The notes under the pieces: generated by a model
The model's input: the letters and a program-made list of their open reading frames with translations, nothing else
The model's database searches: none
Told to the model about the DNA's origin: nothing
Shown here: positions 9,222 through 19,148 of the stretch, piece after piece
Layout of the letters: every line of letters starts with the position of its first letter
Position numbering within the stretch: the stretch's first letter is position 1
Position numbers and translations under genes: made by a program
Origin: Variovorax sp. PBL-H6
Lineage (GTDB): Bacteria > Pseudomonadota > Gammaproteobacteria > Burkholderiales > Burkholderiaceae_C
Length of the DNA: 64,000 nt
Direction: 5' to 3'
NCBI RefSeq assembly: GCF_901827155.1
Contig: NZ_LR594659.1
Location: 2,604,001 to 2,668,000, forward strand

Positions 9222-11774
9222 TCACCAGTCTTCCTTGACGGCCAGCACCGCGTCGCGAGAGGCTGCCGCGCGCCCGGCCAACCAGGCGGTGACGGTGCCG
9301 GCCGCCATCACCGCGACGCAGAGCGCGGCCAGGCGCACCCAGGGCACGAGCAGGTCCATCGTCCAGTGGAAGCTCTGCGGGTTGACCACATGCACCAGCA
9401 CCACTGCGACCGCGAGCCCGAGCCCGAGGCCTGCCGCCGCACCGATGGCGGTCCACGCCGCGCCTTCGCCCGCCACCACCGCCAACACCTGCGCACGCGT
9501 GAAGCCAAGGTGCGCGAGCAGTCCGAACTCCTTGCGCCGCGCCAGCACCTGCGCGCTGAAGCTGGCCGCGATGCCGAACAGCCCGATCCCGATCGCCACC
9601 GCCTGCAGCCAGTAGGTGACGGCGAAGCTGCGGTCGAAGATGCGCAGCGAGGTCGCGCGCAGCTGGCCGACGGAGGCGATCTCGATCGGCTCGGCCGCGC
9701 CGAGCTCGCGCGCCGCCAATGCGCGCACGGCCTGCTGGACTTGCGCCTCGTTCGCGCCCGGCGCCAGCCAGAGCGCGATGTCGCTCACGCTGCGGTCGCC
9801 GGTGAGCCGCTCGAAGTCGCGCGCGTCCATCGTGATCGCACCGAACTGCCGCACGTAGTCGCGCCACACGCCGGCCACGAAGAAGCGCGCGCCGCTGCCG
9901 AAGGCGCGCTCCAGCGGCTCGAAGCGGGTGCCTGGCCTCGCGCCGTAGAGCTCGACCATCGCCTCGCTGACGTAGATGCCGACGGCATCCGCCGGCACCG
10001 GGTGCGCCGGGCCCACCAGCGGCAGCGAGCGCGACGCGTCTTCATCGAGGCTGCGCGATATCAGCGTGACCGAGGGCCGCGCCGGATCGAACAGCAGCGC
10101 GCGCGTGCGCAGTGTGCCGCTGCGCGCCACGCCCGGCAGCGCCGACAGGGCTTGCACCAAGCCTGGCGTGAAGGCCGCCTGCTCGCCGCCGACGGAGCCG
10201 CCACCGCCGCCGCTCGCACTGCGCACATAGAGATCGGCCGGCAGCACCACGTCGAGCCAGTGCGTCACCGACTCGCGGAAGCTCGCCACCATCACCGTGA
10301 GCGCGACCGCGAGACTGAGGCTCGCGACCACGCCGCTGACCGCCACTGCCGCCGTGGCGCGCATGCGCCGCGCCCGCTCGATCGCCAGCATCGGCAGCAC
10401 GCGCCGGGCGAAGACCGGTGCCAGCCGGTCGTAGAGCAGCGCGATAAGCCAGGGCAGGGCCGCGATGCCGCCCACCAGCAGGAAGCCCACCGAGAGATAC
10501 GCCGCGATCGGGATGCCGAAGACCGGCGGCGCCATGGCCAGCGCGATCCCGGCGGCGATCAGCAGCAGCGCCAGCTTGTGCGCGCCGCCCTGGGCGGGCG
10601 CCGCGCCCAGGCCCTTGAGCGTCTGTGCTTCGGGCAGCGCCTGCGCCGCGCGCGCGGGCCACCAGCCCCCAACCGCCGCCGCCAGCAGCCCCAGGCCGCC
10701 GTACAGCAGTGCCGGCCCCCAGCGCCAGCGCAGCGTCGGCGCGACACCCTCGAAGTAGCCGCCGCCAAGATCGCCACCCAGCACCCGCAGCCCGAAGGCG
10801 GCGAGCGCGGTGCCGAGTGCCAGCCCCGCGATGCTGCCGATCAGGCCAAGGCCGAGCGACTCGGCCAGCACCAGCCGCAGCCGCTCGCGCGGCGTGAGCC
10901 CGAGAACGCCCAGCAGCGCGAACTGCTGTGCACGCTTGGCCACGCTCAAGGCCAGCACCGAGAACACCAGGAAGGCGCCGGTGAACAGCGCCACCAGCGC
11001 CAGCACCGTGAGATTGACCCGGTAGGCCCGCGAGAGATTGCTCACGCGCTCGGCCGTGTCGCCCGGCTCGGCGATCTGGATGTTGGCGGGCCAGCCCGGC
11101 GACTCGCGCAGCGTGCGCATGAAGGCGGCGCGATCGGTGCCGGGCGCGAGCCGCAGGTCGATCCGGGTGAGCTGCCCTGCGCGGCCGAACAGGTCCTGGG
11201 CTGCGCCAATGTCCATGACCGCCAACGCGGCGCCACCCGCCGCAACCTGGCCGGCCACGCGCAGCTCGCGCGTCTGCGTGCCGATGCGCAGCGGCAACCG
11301 GGTCGCGTGTTCGCCGAGCGCGTTGCGAGCGGCCGCGTTGAGGAACACGGTGTCCGGCGCCAGCAGGGCGAAGCGATCAGCGCCGTTCGCCGGCTGCGGC
11401 ATCAGCGCGGGCGCGATCGTGGGAAGCACCAGCGCATCCACACCGATCACGCGCAACGGCAGCCGGCGGGCATCGCTGGCCAGCGCCACGGCCTGCGTCT
11501 CCAGCACCGGGCTGGCAAGCTGGACCTGCGGGAGCTGCGCGACGCGGCCGAACAGGGACTCGTCGAAGGCGCCTTGCGCTGCGCGCAGCTCCAGATCGGG
11601 CTGGCCGTTGACCGAGCGCACCGCACTCGAGAACTCGTCGAGCGCCGACGCGTTGATCAGATGCACCGAGAAGGCCAGCGCCACACCGAGCATCACCGCC
11701 AGCACGGCCGCGGCGCTGCGCCAGGGATGGTGGCGGAGTTCCTGCCAGGAAAAAGTGCGGAGAAGGGCGCGCAT
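9222..11774 (-). CDS. FtsX-like ABC transporter permease (MacB/LolE type, double domain)
   Basis: Inner-membrane permease of 850 residues with an N-terminal transmembrane helix ([20 protein letters not shown]), a large periplasmic domain, then two FtsX domains with about ten helices in all. This is the long single-chain type that works with a LolD-like ATPase. No ATPase is adjacent: the upstream neighbour is a defence-like gene pair. The only LolD-like ATPase here is at 38635-39291, same strand, without a permease of its own. I place the start at 11774 (MRALLRTF), because the 26 residues before it look non-coding. The likely role is extracting or moving a lipid-like substrate with the AttH protein. 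Confidence 0.88.
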   Translation of the reverse strand: MRALLRTFSWQELRHHPWRSAAAVLAVMLGVALAFSVHLINASALDEFSSAVRSVNGQPDLELRAAQGAFDESLFGRVAQLPQVQLASPVLETQAVALASDARRLPLRVIGVDALVLPTIAPALMPQPANGADRFALLAPDTVFLNAAARNALGEHATRLPLRIGTQTRELRVAGQVAAGGAALAVMDIGAAQDLFGRAGQLTRIDLRLAPGTDRAAFMRTLRESPGWPANIQIAEPGDTAERVSNLSRAYRVNLTVLALVALFTGAFLVFSVLALSVAKRAQQFALLGVLGLTPRERLRLVLAESLGLGLIGSIAGLALGTALAAFGLRVLGGDLGGGYFEGVAPTLRWRWGPALLYGGLGLLAAAVGGWWPARAAQALPEAQTLKGLGAAPAQGGAHKLALLLIAAGIALAMAPPVFGIPIAAYLSVGFLLVGGIAALPWLIALLYDRLAPVFARRVLPMLAIERARRMRATAAVAVSGVVASLSLAVALTVMVASFRESVTHWLDVVLPADLYVRSASGGGGGSVGGEQAAFTPGLVQALSALPGVARSGTLRTRALLFDPARPSVTLISRSLDEDASRSLPLVGPAHPVPADAVGIYVSEAMVELYGARPGTRFEPLERAFGSGARFFVAGVWRDYVRQFGAITMDARDFERLTGDRSVSDIALWLAPGANEAQVQQAVRALAARELGAAEPIEIASVGQLRATSLRIFDRSFAVTYWLQAVAIGIGLFGIAASFSAQVLARRKEFGLLAHLGFTRAQVLAVVAGEGAAWTAIGAAAGLGLGLAVAVVLVHVVNPQSFHWTMDLLVPWVRLAALCVAVMAAGTVTAWLAGRAAASRDAVLAVKEDW

Positions 11775-11885
11775 CGGGATCGATTCTGCGCGCAGGCACA
11801 GGCGGCTTGGCCGACCACCTTCGAACTCCCGGAGGCGCCGACACCGCACCAAAGCGCGCTCATGCGCCGGCGCAGCGGGCGCTGT

Positions 11886-12401
11886 CTAGTTCCCGGTCAA
11901 TTCAGCTACAAGCTGCCTTAGGACCGGGACGTCGTGTTGGGCGCGCATCAATGCGTCAAGTTCCCAGTGCTTGGCATACCAGCCGCGCATGCGCTCGTCG
12001 GACGCCGTCATCGCGAACACGCGCCTGAACAGCCGCTTATGCTGCTCCGTGCTGCGCTCACCTCCTCGGCCCGCGATTTGCAAGAGCACCGCCTCAAGGC
12101 ACGGCGTGCACGGGATGACTGCAATTGCGCAGGTCTTCGCCTGCGCGCGTGCTGCCAGCGTCCAATCAGTGTCGGTGTCGAGCAGCACCAGCGTGCGCGT
12201 GTACTCGGTGCGCCGCGTGATGGAGGCGGCATAGTCAATTACCTGCGCCGCGCCCTTGCCGCCGGCATCACGCACCGTAACGGTAATCCCGCAGCTACGT
12301 GGCACATACAACGCGCCAAGGTGGTGCAGCAGGTGAACTTCCGACAGCCCTTCACCCACGGCCAGCACGGTATCAAGCAGCGGCCGCTTGTAGCGCGCCA
12401 T
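11886..12401 (-). CDS. RloB-like TOPRIM-fold protein, partner of the AAA ATPase
   Basis: Small protein of 171 residues with the sparse acidic pattern of RloB/OLD-type TOPRIM domains: a glutamate in VGEGLSEVHLL near residue 17, the DTD pair in LVLLDTDTDW near 75, and TPCLEAVLL near 100. Such proteins act as nucleases partnered with ABC-like AAA ATPases in phage-defence modules. The ATG overlaps the ATPase stop by one base (TGATG), so the two are co-translated. Base composition is visibly less GC-rich than in the neighbours. The family call is by motif spacing only; DUF4435-type or DUF4276-type TOPRIM proteins are alternatives. Confidence 0.55.
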   Translation of the reverse strand: MARYKRPLLDTVLAVGEGLSEVHLLHHLGALYVPRSCGITVTVRDAGGKGAAQVIDYAASITRRTEYTRTLVLLDTDTDWTLAARAQAKTCAIAVIPCTPCLEAVLLQIAGRGGERSTEQHKRLFRRVFAMTASDERMRGWYAKHWELDALMRAQHDVPVLRQLVAELTGN

Positions 12402-13609
12402 CAGAGATGGGGCACCGCGCCGAGCGCGCCTGCCATGTACTTGCCGTAGAGGTTGTCGTTGCTCTTGAGGCCTCTTATTTCGTCACCGCGGTAGGCGGTG
12501 CTCATGCACTCGGTCTTTTCGACGAACAGCACCTGCGCCGGCTTGAGCAGCGACAGAACTTCAGGGCTTTGTACCGTGAACACCAGCTGCGCGCCATGCG
12601 GGTTCGTCTCTTCGCGATCGAACAGGCGCAGGATGGGCTCTACCATGTGCGGGTGCAATGTCGCGTCGAATTCATCGATCAGCGCCGGCGTGCCAGTGGC
12701 AAGCGCGTCCAGCAGATGGCGAAGCAGAACGAAGGCCGCGCGAGTACCTGCGGATTCCCATGCAAAGGGTAGATGGAAGGTATTCGTGCTGCTGTTGTGG
12801 ATGCCTAAGGGGTAATAGGTCGGACGTTGCGGTGAGCCTCCCATCTTTGGGGATGGTGTAGTTGTCGTCTCCATTGCTACCAGTTCGACGTTGCTCAGGC
12901 CCAAGTCCAATTGCGTAAGCAGCTTTCGCGCCCTGTTCATGCTCTCCGGCGCCTGATGAAAGTGGTCCGCCGCTTCGGTGAGTGCTGTCCATTCGCTGCT
13001 GGCGTCGCCGGTTTTCAAGTTGCTCGTGATGCGAAAGCCTTGCAGGCCCGAGGCAACATCGAGGCCATACTGCCTCGCGACGCTGATGAAAGAGGCGTTG
13101 GGCCGCACCTTTGCCGCCTCGGAAGGAGGTAGGCGCCGTTCCACGCCGGGCTGCGAAACCACATACGCGCCAGCCTTGCTGTTCCACATGCGGGCGAATA
13201 CGCTGCGTACGTTGCCCTGTATCGGCCGCTTGCGCAGCGTCTCTTGTTGCACCTGCGTCGTGGTCGTGACCAAGTTGTAGAACCATTGGGTGCCATCGTC
13301 GTCCACCAGTTCCAACTCAAAGCGCGAGGGCTCTTTCGTGTGCAGCATGTGCGGGTGGAACGGCAGCGGCGCTTCTGGGTCGGCGGCGAATGATTCGCGG
13401 ATGAACCATGCGAGGAAGCTACCAGCCTTGAGTACCGAGGACTTGCCCGCACCGTTGGCCCCAACGATAGCAACGACAGTGGAGGCCCGCTGGCTTGTAA
13501 GCGCGTAGCGGTCCCAGCCGATCACGGGATCGCGCGTGCTGAGACGAAGGGACAAGTCCGTCTTTTCGACAAAACTGGCGAAGTTGGAAAACGAGAAACT
13601 GAGCAACAT
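12401..13609 (-). CDS. AAA (AAA_15/21, ATLF-type) ATPase, RloA-like
   Basis: ABC-like ATPase of 402 residues of the overcoming-lysogeny/RecF-like group. It begins with the typical MLLSFSFSNFASF strand, then Walker A GANGAGKSS near residue 52, a signature-like ESAGTRAAFVLL near 285, Walker B ALIDEFDATLHP near 310 and VFTVQSPEVL as the switch region. There are no membrane segments. Together with the downstream TOPRIM protein it forms the sensor-nuclease pairing seen in RloAB and PARIS-like defence. The pair is an isolated two-gene transcription unit beside the orphan permease, which fits an acquired cargo. Confidence 0.8.
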   Translation of the reverse strand: MLLSFSFSNFASFVEKTDLSLRLSTRDPVIGWDRYALTSQRASTVVAIVGANGAGKSSVLKAGSFLAWFIRESFAADPEAPLPFHPHMLHTKEPSRFELELVDDDGTQWFYNLVTTTTQVQQETLRKRPIQGNVRSVFARMWNSKAGAYVVSQPGVERRLPPSEAAKVRPNASFISVARQYGLDVASGLQGFRITSNLKTGDASSEWTALTEAADHFHQAPESMNRARKLLTQLDLGLSNVELVAMETTTTPSPKMGGSPQRPTYYPLGIHNSSTNTFHLPFAWESAGTRAAFVLLRHLLDALATGTPALIDEFDATLHPHMVEPILRLFDREETNPHGAQLVFTVQSPEVLSLLKPAQVLFVEKTECMSTAYRGDEIRGLKSNDNLYGKYMAGALGAVPHL

Positions 13610-13636
13610 GCGCGGATAGTGCTCTTGTTTTAGGTG

Positions 13637-13660
13637 TTTGGGAGGAAATTCCTTCCCAAA
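13637..13660. promoter_or_regulatory. Near-perfect palindrome upstream of the ATPase/TOPRIM pair
   Basis: The arms TTTGGGAGGAA and TTCCTTCCCAAA match when read as an inverted repeat, apart from one extra base. It lies 28 bases upstream of the ATPase start in AT-rich DNA, so an operator or a 5' hairpin controlling the defence-like pair is plausible. No regulator gene is adjacent. Confidence 0.35.
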
Positions 13661-13794
13661 CTCTCAAAATTGCCGCTATCCAGCGTAGAGGCTTGCGGCC
13701 GAAAAGCGACACTGTGCGTCGTTCGCCCGCTCACCTCCGCAGCCACCCTATTGCGCTGGCTGGTTGGAAGGTCCCTTGAAAAGCATTGCCGGAT

Positions 13795-15045
13795 TCAAAG
13801 CCGGCCGGCTTCCACAGCCAGATAGGCGCGCACCGCCGCGCTGGTACTGAGCCCCGCCGCACGCGCGTACGCCTGGCGCGCTGCCTCGCGTTCGCCGCTC
13901 GCGCCCAGGAGATGCGCCCGCGCGGCCCAAAAAGACTGATAGCTCGCCACTTCGTCCAGGGCCAACGCATCGAGCGCCTGCAGGCCTGCGGCCGGGCCCT
14001 CGGCCCGCGCCAGCGCGCAGGCCCGGCTCACGTGCGCGCCGGTGCTCGGACGCAGGGCGACCAGCCCGTCGTAGAGCGCCAACACGGCCTCGGGCGCGAC
14101 CGGCGCGCCCAGGCGCCGGGCACAGTGCGCGGACTGGATCGCCGCCTCGATCTGATAGCCACCCAGCACACGCATGCCGGCAGCGCGTTGCAGGGCTTGC
14201 TCGGCTTGCGCGTGCATGCCGAGGTCCCAGCGGCCGCTGTCCTGCACATCGAGCGGCACATAGTCGCCACTGTCGCTGCGCCGGGCCGCGGCCCGGCTCT
14301 CGCAGAACAGCATCAGCGCCAGCAGGCCCAGCGGTTCAGGTTCTTGCGGCATCAGGCCGCAGAGGATGCCGCACAGGTCGATCGCCTCGCGCGTCAGGCC
14401 ACGCTGTGCGTTGTCGGCGCCGTCAATGTCGTCCCACCCAGTGCCGTAGGCGGCATAGATGCCATCGAGCACATCTTGCAGGCGCTGCGGCAGGTTCTGG
14501 GTGCGCGGAAACTCGAAAGGGATGCGCGCGGCGCGGATGCGGGCCTTGGCGCGCACCAGGCGCTGGCCCAGCGTGGCCGGCGCGACCAGGAAGGCGCCTG
14601 CCATGCGCGCTGCGTCCAGGCCGAGCACAGTCTGCAACATGAGCGGCGTGCGCGCCACGGGGTCGATGGCCGGATGCGCGCAGACAAAGAAGAGGCGAAG
14701 GCGCTCGTCCGGCACCGCCTCGCCGCCGCTCGGGTCGGCGGCGAACTCGTCGGCCATGGTCAGCAGCGTCTGCACTGCCGCGTCCTGCACGCGGCTGTGG
14801 CGCCAGGCGTCGAGCACGCGGTTGCGCGCCACGCTCAGCAGCCAGGCCTCGGGCTGGCGCGGGATGCCCTCGGCGGGCCAGCGCTCGAGCGCGCGCGCGA
14901 AGGCGTCGGCCAGCGCATCCTCCGAGGCCGCGATGTCGCGCGTTCGTGCCGAGAGGATGGCAACCAGCCGCCCATAGGACTGGCGCGCGGCGCTCTCGGC
15001 TGCCGCATGCGCCTGCTGCGCCTCCGGGCGGGCAGGGGCCGTCAC
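13795..15045 (-). CDS. ECF-type RNA polymerase sigma factor with C-terminal DUF6596-like region
   Basis: Sigma-70 family protein of 416 residues. Region 2 is near residues 20-80 (SEDALADAFARALERW, then AWLLSVARNRVLDAWR), region 4 near 115-170, and a long helical, TPR-like C-terminal region replaces an anti-sigma partner. This architecture is the one encoded beside YciI-domain proteins. The start is the GTG at 15045, which overlaps the YciI stop (GTGA). It probably redirects RNA polymerase to a small regulon, with the YciI protein as co-transcribed modulator. No promoter motif for self-regulation was recognised. Confidence 0.85.
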   Translation of the reverse strand: MTAPARPEAQQAHAAAESAARQSYGRLVAILSARTRDIAASEDALADAFARALERWPAEGIPRQPEAWLLSVARNRVLDAWRHSRVQDAAVQTLLTMADEFAADPSGGEAVPDERLRLFFVCAHPAIDPVARTPLMLQTVLGLDAARMAGAFLVAPATLGQRLVRAKARIRAARIPFEFPRTQNLPQRLQDVLDGIYAAYGTGWDDIDGADNAQRGLTREAIDLCGILCGLMPQEPEPLGLLALMLFCESRAAARRSDSGDYVPLDVQDSGRWDLGMHAQAEQALQRAAGMRVLGGYQIEAAIQSAHCARRLGAPVAPEAVLALYDGLVALRPSTGAHVSRACALARAEGPAAGLQALDALALDEVASYQSFWAARAHLLGASGEREAARQAYARAAGLSTSAAVRAYLAVEAGRL

Positions 15046-15401
15046 ATCCCGGCAGGTGCGGTGAACACCGGGCGCACCTCCACGCCGCCCGTGGCGGCGC
15101 AGGGGGCGCGTGCCGCCCATTCGAGTGCAGCGTCGAGGTCCGGCACGTCGATCACGAAGTAGCCGCCCAGCTGCTCCTTGGTATCGGCGAAGGGGCCGTC
15201 CTGCACCTTGCGCTTGTCGCCGCGAACGCGCAGCGTGGTGCCGGTCATCGGCGGCTGCAGGCCGTGGCCGTTCTGCACGATGCCGGACTGGCGCACCGCG
15301 CCCACGTAGTCCATCCAGCTCGCGCGGTAGGCCTGCGCCTTGGCCTCGTCACGCTGGTCGAACTCGGACTGGGGTTGGTAGAACATCAGCATGTATTGCA
15401 T
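15042..15401 (-). CDS. YciI-family small protein
   Basis: A 119-residue single-domain ferredoxin-like (dimeric alpha-beta barrel) protein. The start MQYMLMFYQP is typical, as is GPFADTKEQLGGYFVIDVPDLDAALEWA, where the family keeps its conserved Asp and Gly residues. ATG at 15401 has a strong GGAGG 6 bases upstream. The function of this subgroup is unknown. It is invariably paired with an ECF sigma gene like the one downstream, with which it overlaps by four bases, so a regulatory partnership is a reasonable inference. Confidence 0.88.
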   Translation of the reverse strand: MQYMLMFYQPQSEFDQRDEAKAQAYRASWMDYVGAVRQSGIVQNGHGLQPPMTGTTLRVRGDKRKVQDGPFADTKEQLGGYFVIDVPDLDAALEWAARAPCAATGGVEVRPVFTAPAGM

Positions 15402-15513
15402 GGGGAACCTCCGGAGGAGAGTATGTCGAGCAGGATCGCTCATCCCCATGACGTCTGGCAAGACGGCATTTCGACAGCAGCCCGTCGCCACAATTGCATG
15501 TGCCGGGTTGCGG

Positions 15514-16836
15514 TCAAGCCAAGTACGGTGCGTCTTGCGACCCGTTCGACAGGATGTGGTGGACGCGGGCGGCAACGGCCAGCAGATCGCGCTCGCGCTG
15601 CGGATGGCCGACCAGCTGCACGCCGATCGGCAGGCCCTGCGGCCCATGAAGGCCGGGCACGTTGACACAGGGCAGGCCAAGCAGGGTCCAGACGCGACTG
15701 AACACCGGGTCGCCCGTGGCGGTCAAGCCGACCGGGGCCTCTCCAGGCGCAGCGGGCACCAGCAGGGCGTCGAGGCCCTGCATCAGCGCGCCGACGGTGC
15801 GGCGGCCTTCGCCGGCCTGTGCCAGGGCCTGCCGGTAGTCGGCTTCGCTGCAGTCCCGCCCGTTCTGCAGCAGGCCGTGCAGCGCGGCGCTGAGCTGCTG
15901 CGGATGCAGCCGCCATTCGACATCGAGCTGGCGCGCGGCCTCGTAGGCCATCACGGTCTTCTGTGCATTCAGCAGCCCCGCCGCGGCAGCGGGCAGGGCA
16001 ACATCGCGCAGGCTGGTGCCGGCCGCGCCCACGAGCATGACGGCCTGCCCGAAGGCCGCAATGCCACCGGCATCCGCCGACGGCCACTCGTGGGTGCGGC
16101 ACACGCCGAGGCGCAGCGCGTTCGGCGCGGGCCGCTGCAGCGGCACGAAAGGAGTGCCTTCCATCGCGCAGCGCATCAGCTCCAGGTCGTCCGCGCTGCG
16201 CGCCAGCCAGCCGAGCGTGTCCAGCGAAGGCGAGAAGGGCTTGATGCCCTCCATGCTGGCGGCGCCGAAGCCGGGCTTGAGCGCGAACACGCCGCAGTAC
16301 GAAGCGGGACGGATGAGCGAGCCCGCAGTCTGCGTGCCGAAGGCGATCGGCACCATGCCGTCGGCCACGGCTGCTGCAGAGCCGCTGGATGAGCCACCCG
16401 GCGTGTGCGCCGGGTTGCGCGGATTGGCCGTGGGGCCGGGCTGAAAGTAGGCGAACTCGGTGGTCACGGTCTTGCCGATGACGACGGCGCCAGCCGCGCG
16501 AACCGTGGCGACGCAGCGCGCGTCCGCGGCGGGCCGGAAGCCTTCGTAGATCGGCGAACCGTAGCGGGTGGGCAGGTCCGCGGTGGCGATGATGTCCTTG
16601 ACACCGACCGGTACACCGCCGAGCAGGCCGGGCCGGCCGCGGGCATCGAATGCGCGTGCAGCGGCCAATGCGCCCTTGGCATCGAGGTGCTGCCAGGCAT
16701 GGATTTGCGGCTCGCGCTCGGCGATGCGTTCGAGCGCGGCACGGGCCACCGCCTCGGCGTTCACTTCGCCCCGGGCAAGCGCCTGGCGCAGCGCTACGGC
16801 CGTCATCCGCGAATAGCCGTTCGTGTCAATGTTCAT
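15514..16836 (-). CDS. Amidase-signature family amidase
   Basis: AS-family hydrolase of 440 residues with the complete triad: Lys80 (VGVKD), cis-Ser149 in GGSSSGS, nucleophile Ser173 in TQTAGSLIRPA. The start at 16836 has GGGAG 7 bases upstream. It is last in the GntR-PhyH-SAF-dehydrogenase series; the gap to the dehydrogenase is 74 bases, so it may share that transcript. It is only distantly similar to the amidase at the window start: the core motifs match but the flanks do not. It probably releases ammonia or an amine from an amide intermediate; the substrate is unknown. Confidence 0.87.
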   Translation of the reverse strand: MNIDTNGYSRMTAVALRQALARGEVNAEAVARAALERIAEREPQIHAWQHLDAKGALAAARAFDARGRPGLLGGVPVGVKDIIATADLPTRYGSPIYEGFRPAADARCVATVRAAGAVVIGKTVTTEFAYFQPGPTANPRNPAHTPGGSSSGSAAAVADGMVPIAFGTQTAGSLIRPASYCGVFALKPGFGAASMEGIKPFSPSLDTLGWLARSADDLELMRCAMEGTPFVPLQRPAPNALRLGVCRTHEWPSADAGGIAAFGQAVMLVGAAGTSLRDVALPAAAAGLLNAQKTVMAYEAARQLDVEWRLHPQQLSAALHGLLQNGRDCSEADYRQALAQAGEGRRTVGALMQGLDALLVPAAPGEAPVGLTATGDPVFSRVWTLLGLPCVNVPGLHGPQGLPIGVQLVGHPQRERDLLAVAARVHHILSNGSQDAPYLA

Positions 16837-16910
16837 GCAAGCACTCCCTCGGCGCGCAGCGCGCAGCATCGACCATCACCTCGCGCCTCTCCACGTCCAC
16901 TGCGTGAAGA

Positions 16911-18269
16911 TCAAGCAGCCTTCGCTCGCTCCGGCGCAAACATCGCTTCCATCTCCTGCCGCAGCTTGTACGCCTGCGTGGTGGTGTCCATCGCCACATC
17001 ATCCCAGCAAAGGCTCTGCCCCTTCCTCACCGGCCGCACCAGCTTCACGTTGTGCGCAAGCCCGAGCGGCAACCCGCCGAGCCGCATCGAGCGCTCGGCG
17101 GGCAGCAGCTTGCCCCACACCGTGTAGCCGCCTTCGCCGTCGAGCGTTTCGCCAGCGGCGAGGTCGCGCTTGGCGGTAGCCACCACGTCCGCATTCCAGC
17201 AGGTCGCCACCCCGGTGGGCTCGCCGCGCAGCGCCACGCTCGCGACCGAGACGCCGACCTCCAGGCCGATCAGGTGCCAGCGCTTGTAGAGCGTGAAGTA
17301 GCGCCCGCTCGGGTCGGTGTGGGCGTTGTATTCCTCGAAGCAGTTCCTGATGTACTCGGTCTCGCCTTCCACCGTGACCCACACGCCCATGCGGATGTCG
17401 TAGGGAATGCGCCGGCCGTCGGGCTCCAGCGACGAGACCACCTCCACCATGCCCTTGCGCTCGAGCACGCCGCCCTCGCTCCTCGGCCGGGTGACGAAGG
17501 GGATGTCCTCCACGCTCGCCGGCGGATAGAGCAGGCCGTCCGAAGGGACACCGAGCCCGGTCGCATTGGCCACCGCCGCGCTCTCGATCGAAGGCTTGGA
17601 ACCATCGAGGAAGCTGTTGAACATCTTGGGGTTGAGCCCGCCGCGCTTCGCCTGCTCGGGCGTGAGGCCGTAGTGGCCCCACACCGTCTCGGGCGTGGAC
17701 TCGCTGAAATGCGGCAACCACTTGTGGCCGCGACCGGCCGCCACCACCGGGAAGCCGCAGGTGCGCGCCCAGTCGACCAGGTCGCAGATCAGCGCCGGCT
17801 GGTCGCCAAAGGCGAGCGAATACACCACGCCCGCCTCATGCGCGCGATGCGCGAGAAGCGGGCCGCAGAAGGCATCGGCCTCCACCGTCACGTTGACCAC
17901 GTGCTTGCGGTGCGCGAAGGCATCGAGGCAGTGCTCGACCGCGGCCACCGGGTTGCCGGTGCACTCGACGACGATGTCGATGGAAGGCTCGCGGGTCACG
18001 GCCTGCCAGTCATCGGTGATCCAGGTCGTGCCGCTGCGCAGTGCTTCTTGCGCAGAGCCGGCGGCGAAACGCTCGGTGTTCCAGCCCACGCGTTCGAGGT
18101 TGGTGCGCGCCGCATCGGGCGAGAGGTCGGCGATGGCCACCAGTTGCACGCCGGGCGTGCGCGGGATCTGCGCCAGGTACATCGCGCCGAACTTGCCGGC
18201 GCCGATCAGGCCGATGCGCACCGGCTTGTTCTCGGCGGCGCGCTGCTGGAGTCGTTGATGCAGGCTCAT
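16911..18269 (-). CDS. NAD(P)-dependent dehydrogenase fused to a SAF domain
   Basis: Protein of 452 residues. An N-terminal Rossmann fold opens with IGLIGAGKFGAMYLAQI (residues 18-34) and has the homoserine-dehydrogenase-like segment DIVVECTGNP near 100. The C-terminal 90 residues form a SAF domain (ATAKRDLAAGETLDGEG), the fold of sialic-acid synthases and FlgA. Automatic labels such as flagellar protein would be misleading, since no flagellar genes are near. The start lies three bases after the PhyH stop. The likely role is oxidation or isomerisation of the PhyH product, but no characterised homologue is known to me. Confidence 0.75.
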   Translation of the reverse strand: MSLHQRLQQRAAENKPVRIGLIGAGKFGAMYLAQIPRTPGVQLVAIADLSPDAARTNLERVGWNTERFAAGSAQEALRSGTTWITDDWQAVTREPSIDIVVECTGNPVAAVEHCLDAFAHRKHVVNVTVEADAFCGPLLAHRAHEAGVVYSLAFGDQPALICDLVDWARTCGFPVVAAGRGHKWLPHFSESTPETVWGHYGLTPEQAKRGGLNPKMFNSFLDGSKPSIESAAVANATGLGVPSDGLLYPPASVEDIPFVTRPRSEGGVLERKGMVEVVSSLEPDGRRIPYDIRMGVWVTVEGETEYIRNCFEEYNAHTDPSGRYFTLYKRWHLIGLEVGVSVASVALRGEPTGVATCWNADVVATAKRDLAAGETLDGEGGYTVWGKLLPAERSMRLGGLPLGLAHNVKLVRPVRKGQSLCWDDVAMDTTTQAYKLRQEMEAMFAPERAKAA

Positions 18270-18272
18270 CGC

Positions 18273-19148
18273 TCAGGCCGCCACGGTGTCGATGTTTTCG
18301 AGCGAGGTGCGCAGCGCGCTGTCGGGCAGGCCATCCTTCCACGGCGTCTCGACAGGGCAGGGCTTCAGCAGGCAATCATCACGCAGCAGCGCGATGGGCG
18401 TGAAGTCGCGGTGCGCAATGTACTCGGGCCGCTTGAAGCGCCGGATATGGTTGCTGACCGCGCACAGGCTCAGGTACACCGCCACGCGGTTGAAGGGCGA
18501 GAGGTTGCTGCCCGAGGCATGCACCAGGCAGCTGTGGAACAGGATCATCGAGCCGGCGGGCCCCTTGGGCGCGACGATGCCGCCGTGCTTGCCGCCGGCG
18601 CGATCCACGAGCTGCCGGATCAGCGCGTGGTCGATGGTCCACAGCGGATAGCTCGTGGTCGTGAGGTCGTGCTGCGCCTCGATCACGCCCTTGCGATGGC
18701 TGCCGGGGATGAACATCAGCGGGCCGTTGAACTCGCTCACGTCGTCGAGGAAGATGGCCACGTTCATTGCACGTTCCGTCGGCATCAGGTCGTCGTTGAG
18801 CCAGGTGCCGTAGTCCTGGTGCCACTGCCAGACGTCGCCCTCGAAGGCCATCTTGCCGTTGATCTTGAACTGGTGCATGTAGACCTCTTCCTCGAAGAGG
18901 TCCATCACCGGGCCCACCATGCGCGGATGGCGCGCCAGCCGCGCGAAGGGCTCGCTGATCAGGTGGGCTGCAAAGTTGGTGCGCACCGCGTCCGAGCCCT
19001 TCTCGCGCACGTTGAAGGCCTCGCGCCGGCTGTAGAGCGCGGGCACCGCGTCGGTCAACACTCTCGTTTCTTCGGGGGTGAAATGGCCAGGGAAGAAGAG
19101 GTAGCCGTCGTGCTCGAACTGCACGCGCTGCTCGGGGGTGAGTTTCAT
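18273..19148 (-). CDS. Phytanoyl-CoA-dioxygenase-family Fe(II)/2-oxoglutarate oxygenase
   Basis: Non-heme iron hydroxylase of 291 residues. The iron triad is visible: His and Asp in WQWHQDYG (near residue 107) and the distal His in CLVHASGSN (near 213), with the 2-oxoglutarate arginine in NRVAVYLSL about ten residues further. The length and DVSEFNGPLMFIPGSH resemble small-molecule PhyH enzymes such as ectoine hydroxylase rather than the peroxisomal enzyme. AAGGA precedes the ATG, which overlaps the GntR stop by four bases (ATGA). It probably starts catabolism of the substrate that the operon handles. Confidence 0.88.
   Translation of the reverse strand: MKLTPEQRVQFEHDGYLFFPGHFTPEETRVLTDAVPALYSRREAFNVREKGSDAVRTNFAAHLISEPFARLARHPRMVGPVMDLFEEEVYMHQFKINGKMAFEGDVWQWHQDYGTWLNDDLMPTERAMNVAIFLDDVSEFNGPLMFIPGSHRKGVIEAQHDLTTTSYPLWTIDHALIRQLVDRAGGKHGGIVAPKGPAGSMILFHSCLVHASGSNLSPFNRVAVYLSLCAVSNHIRRFKRPEYIAHRDFTPIALLRDDCLLKPCPVETPWKDGLPDSALRTSLENIDTVAA

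Noticed and set aside
9219..11921. A 900-codon open frame on the plus strand
   Set aside because: It is antisense to the FtsX-like permease, His/Arg/Gln-rich without domain motifs; a by-product of GC-rich third positions.
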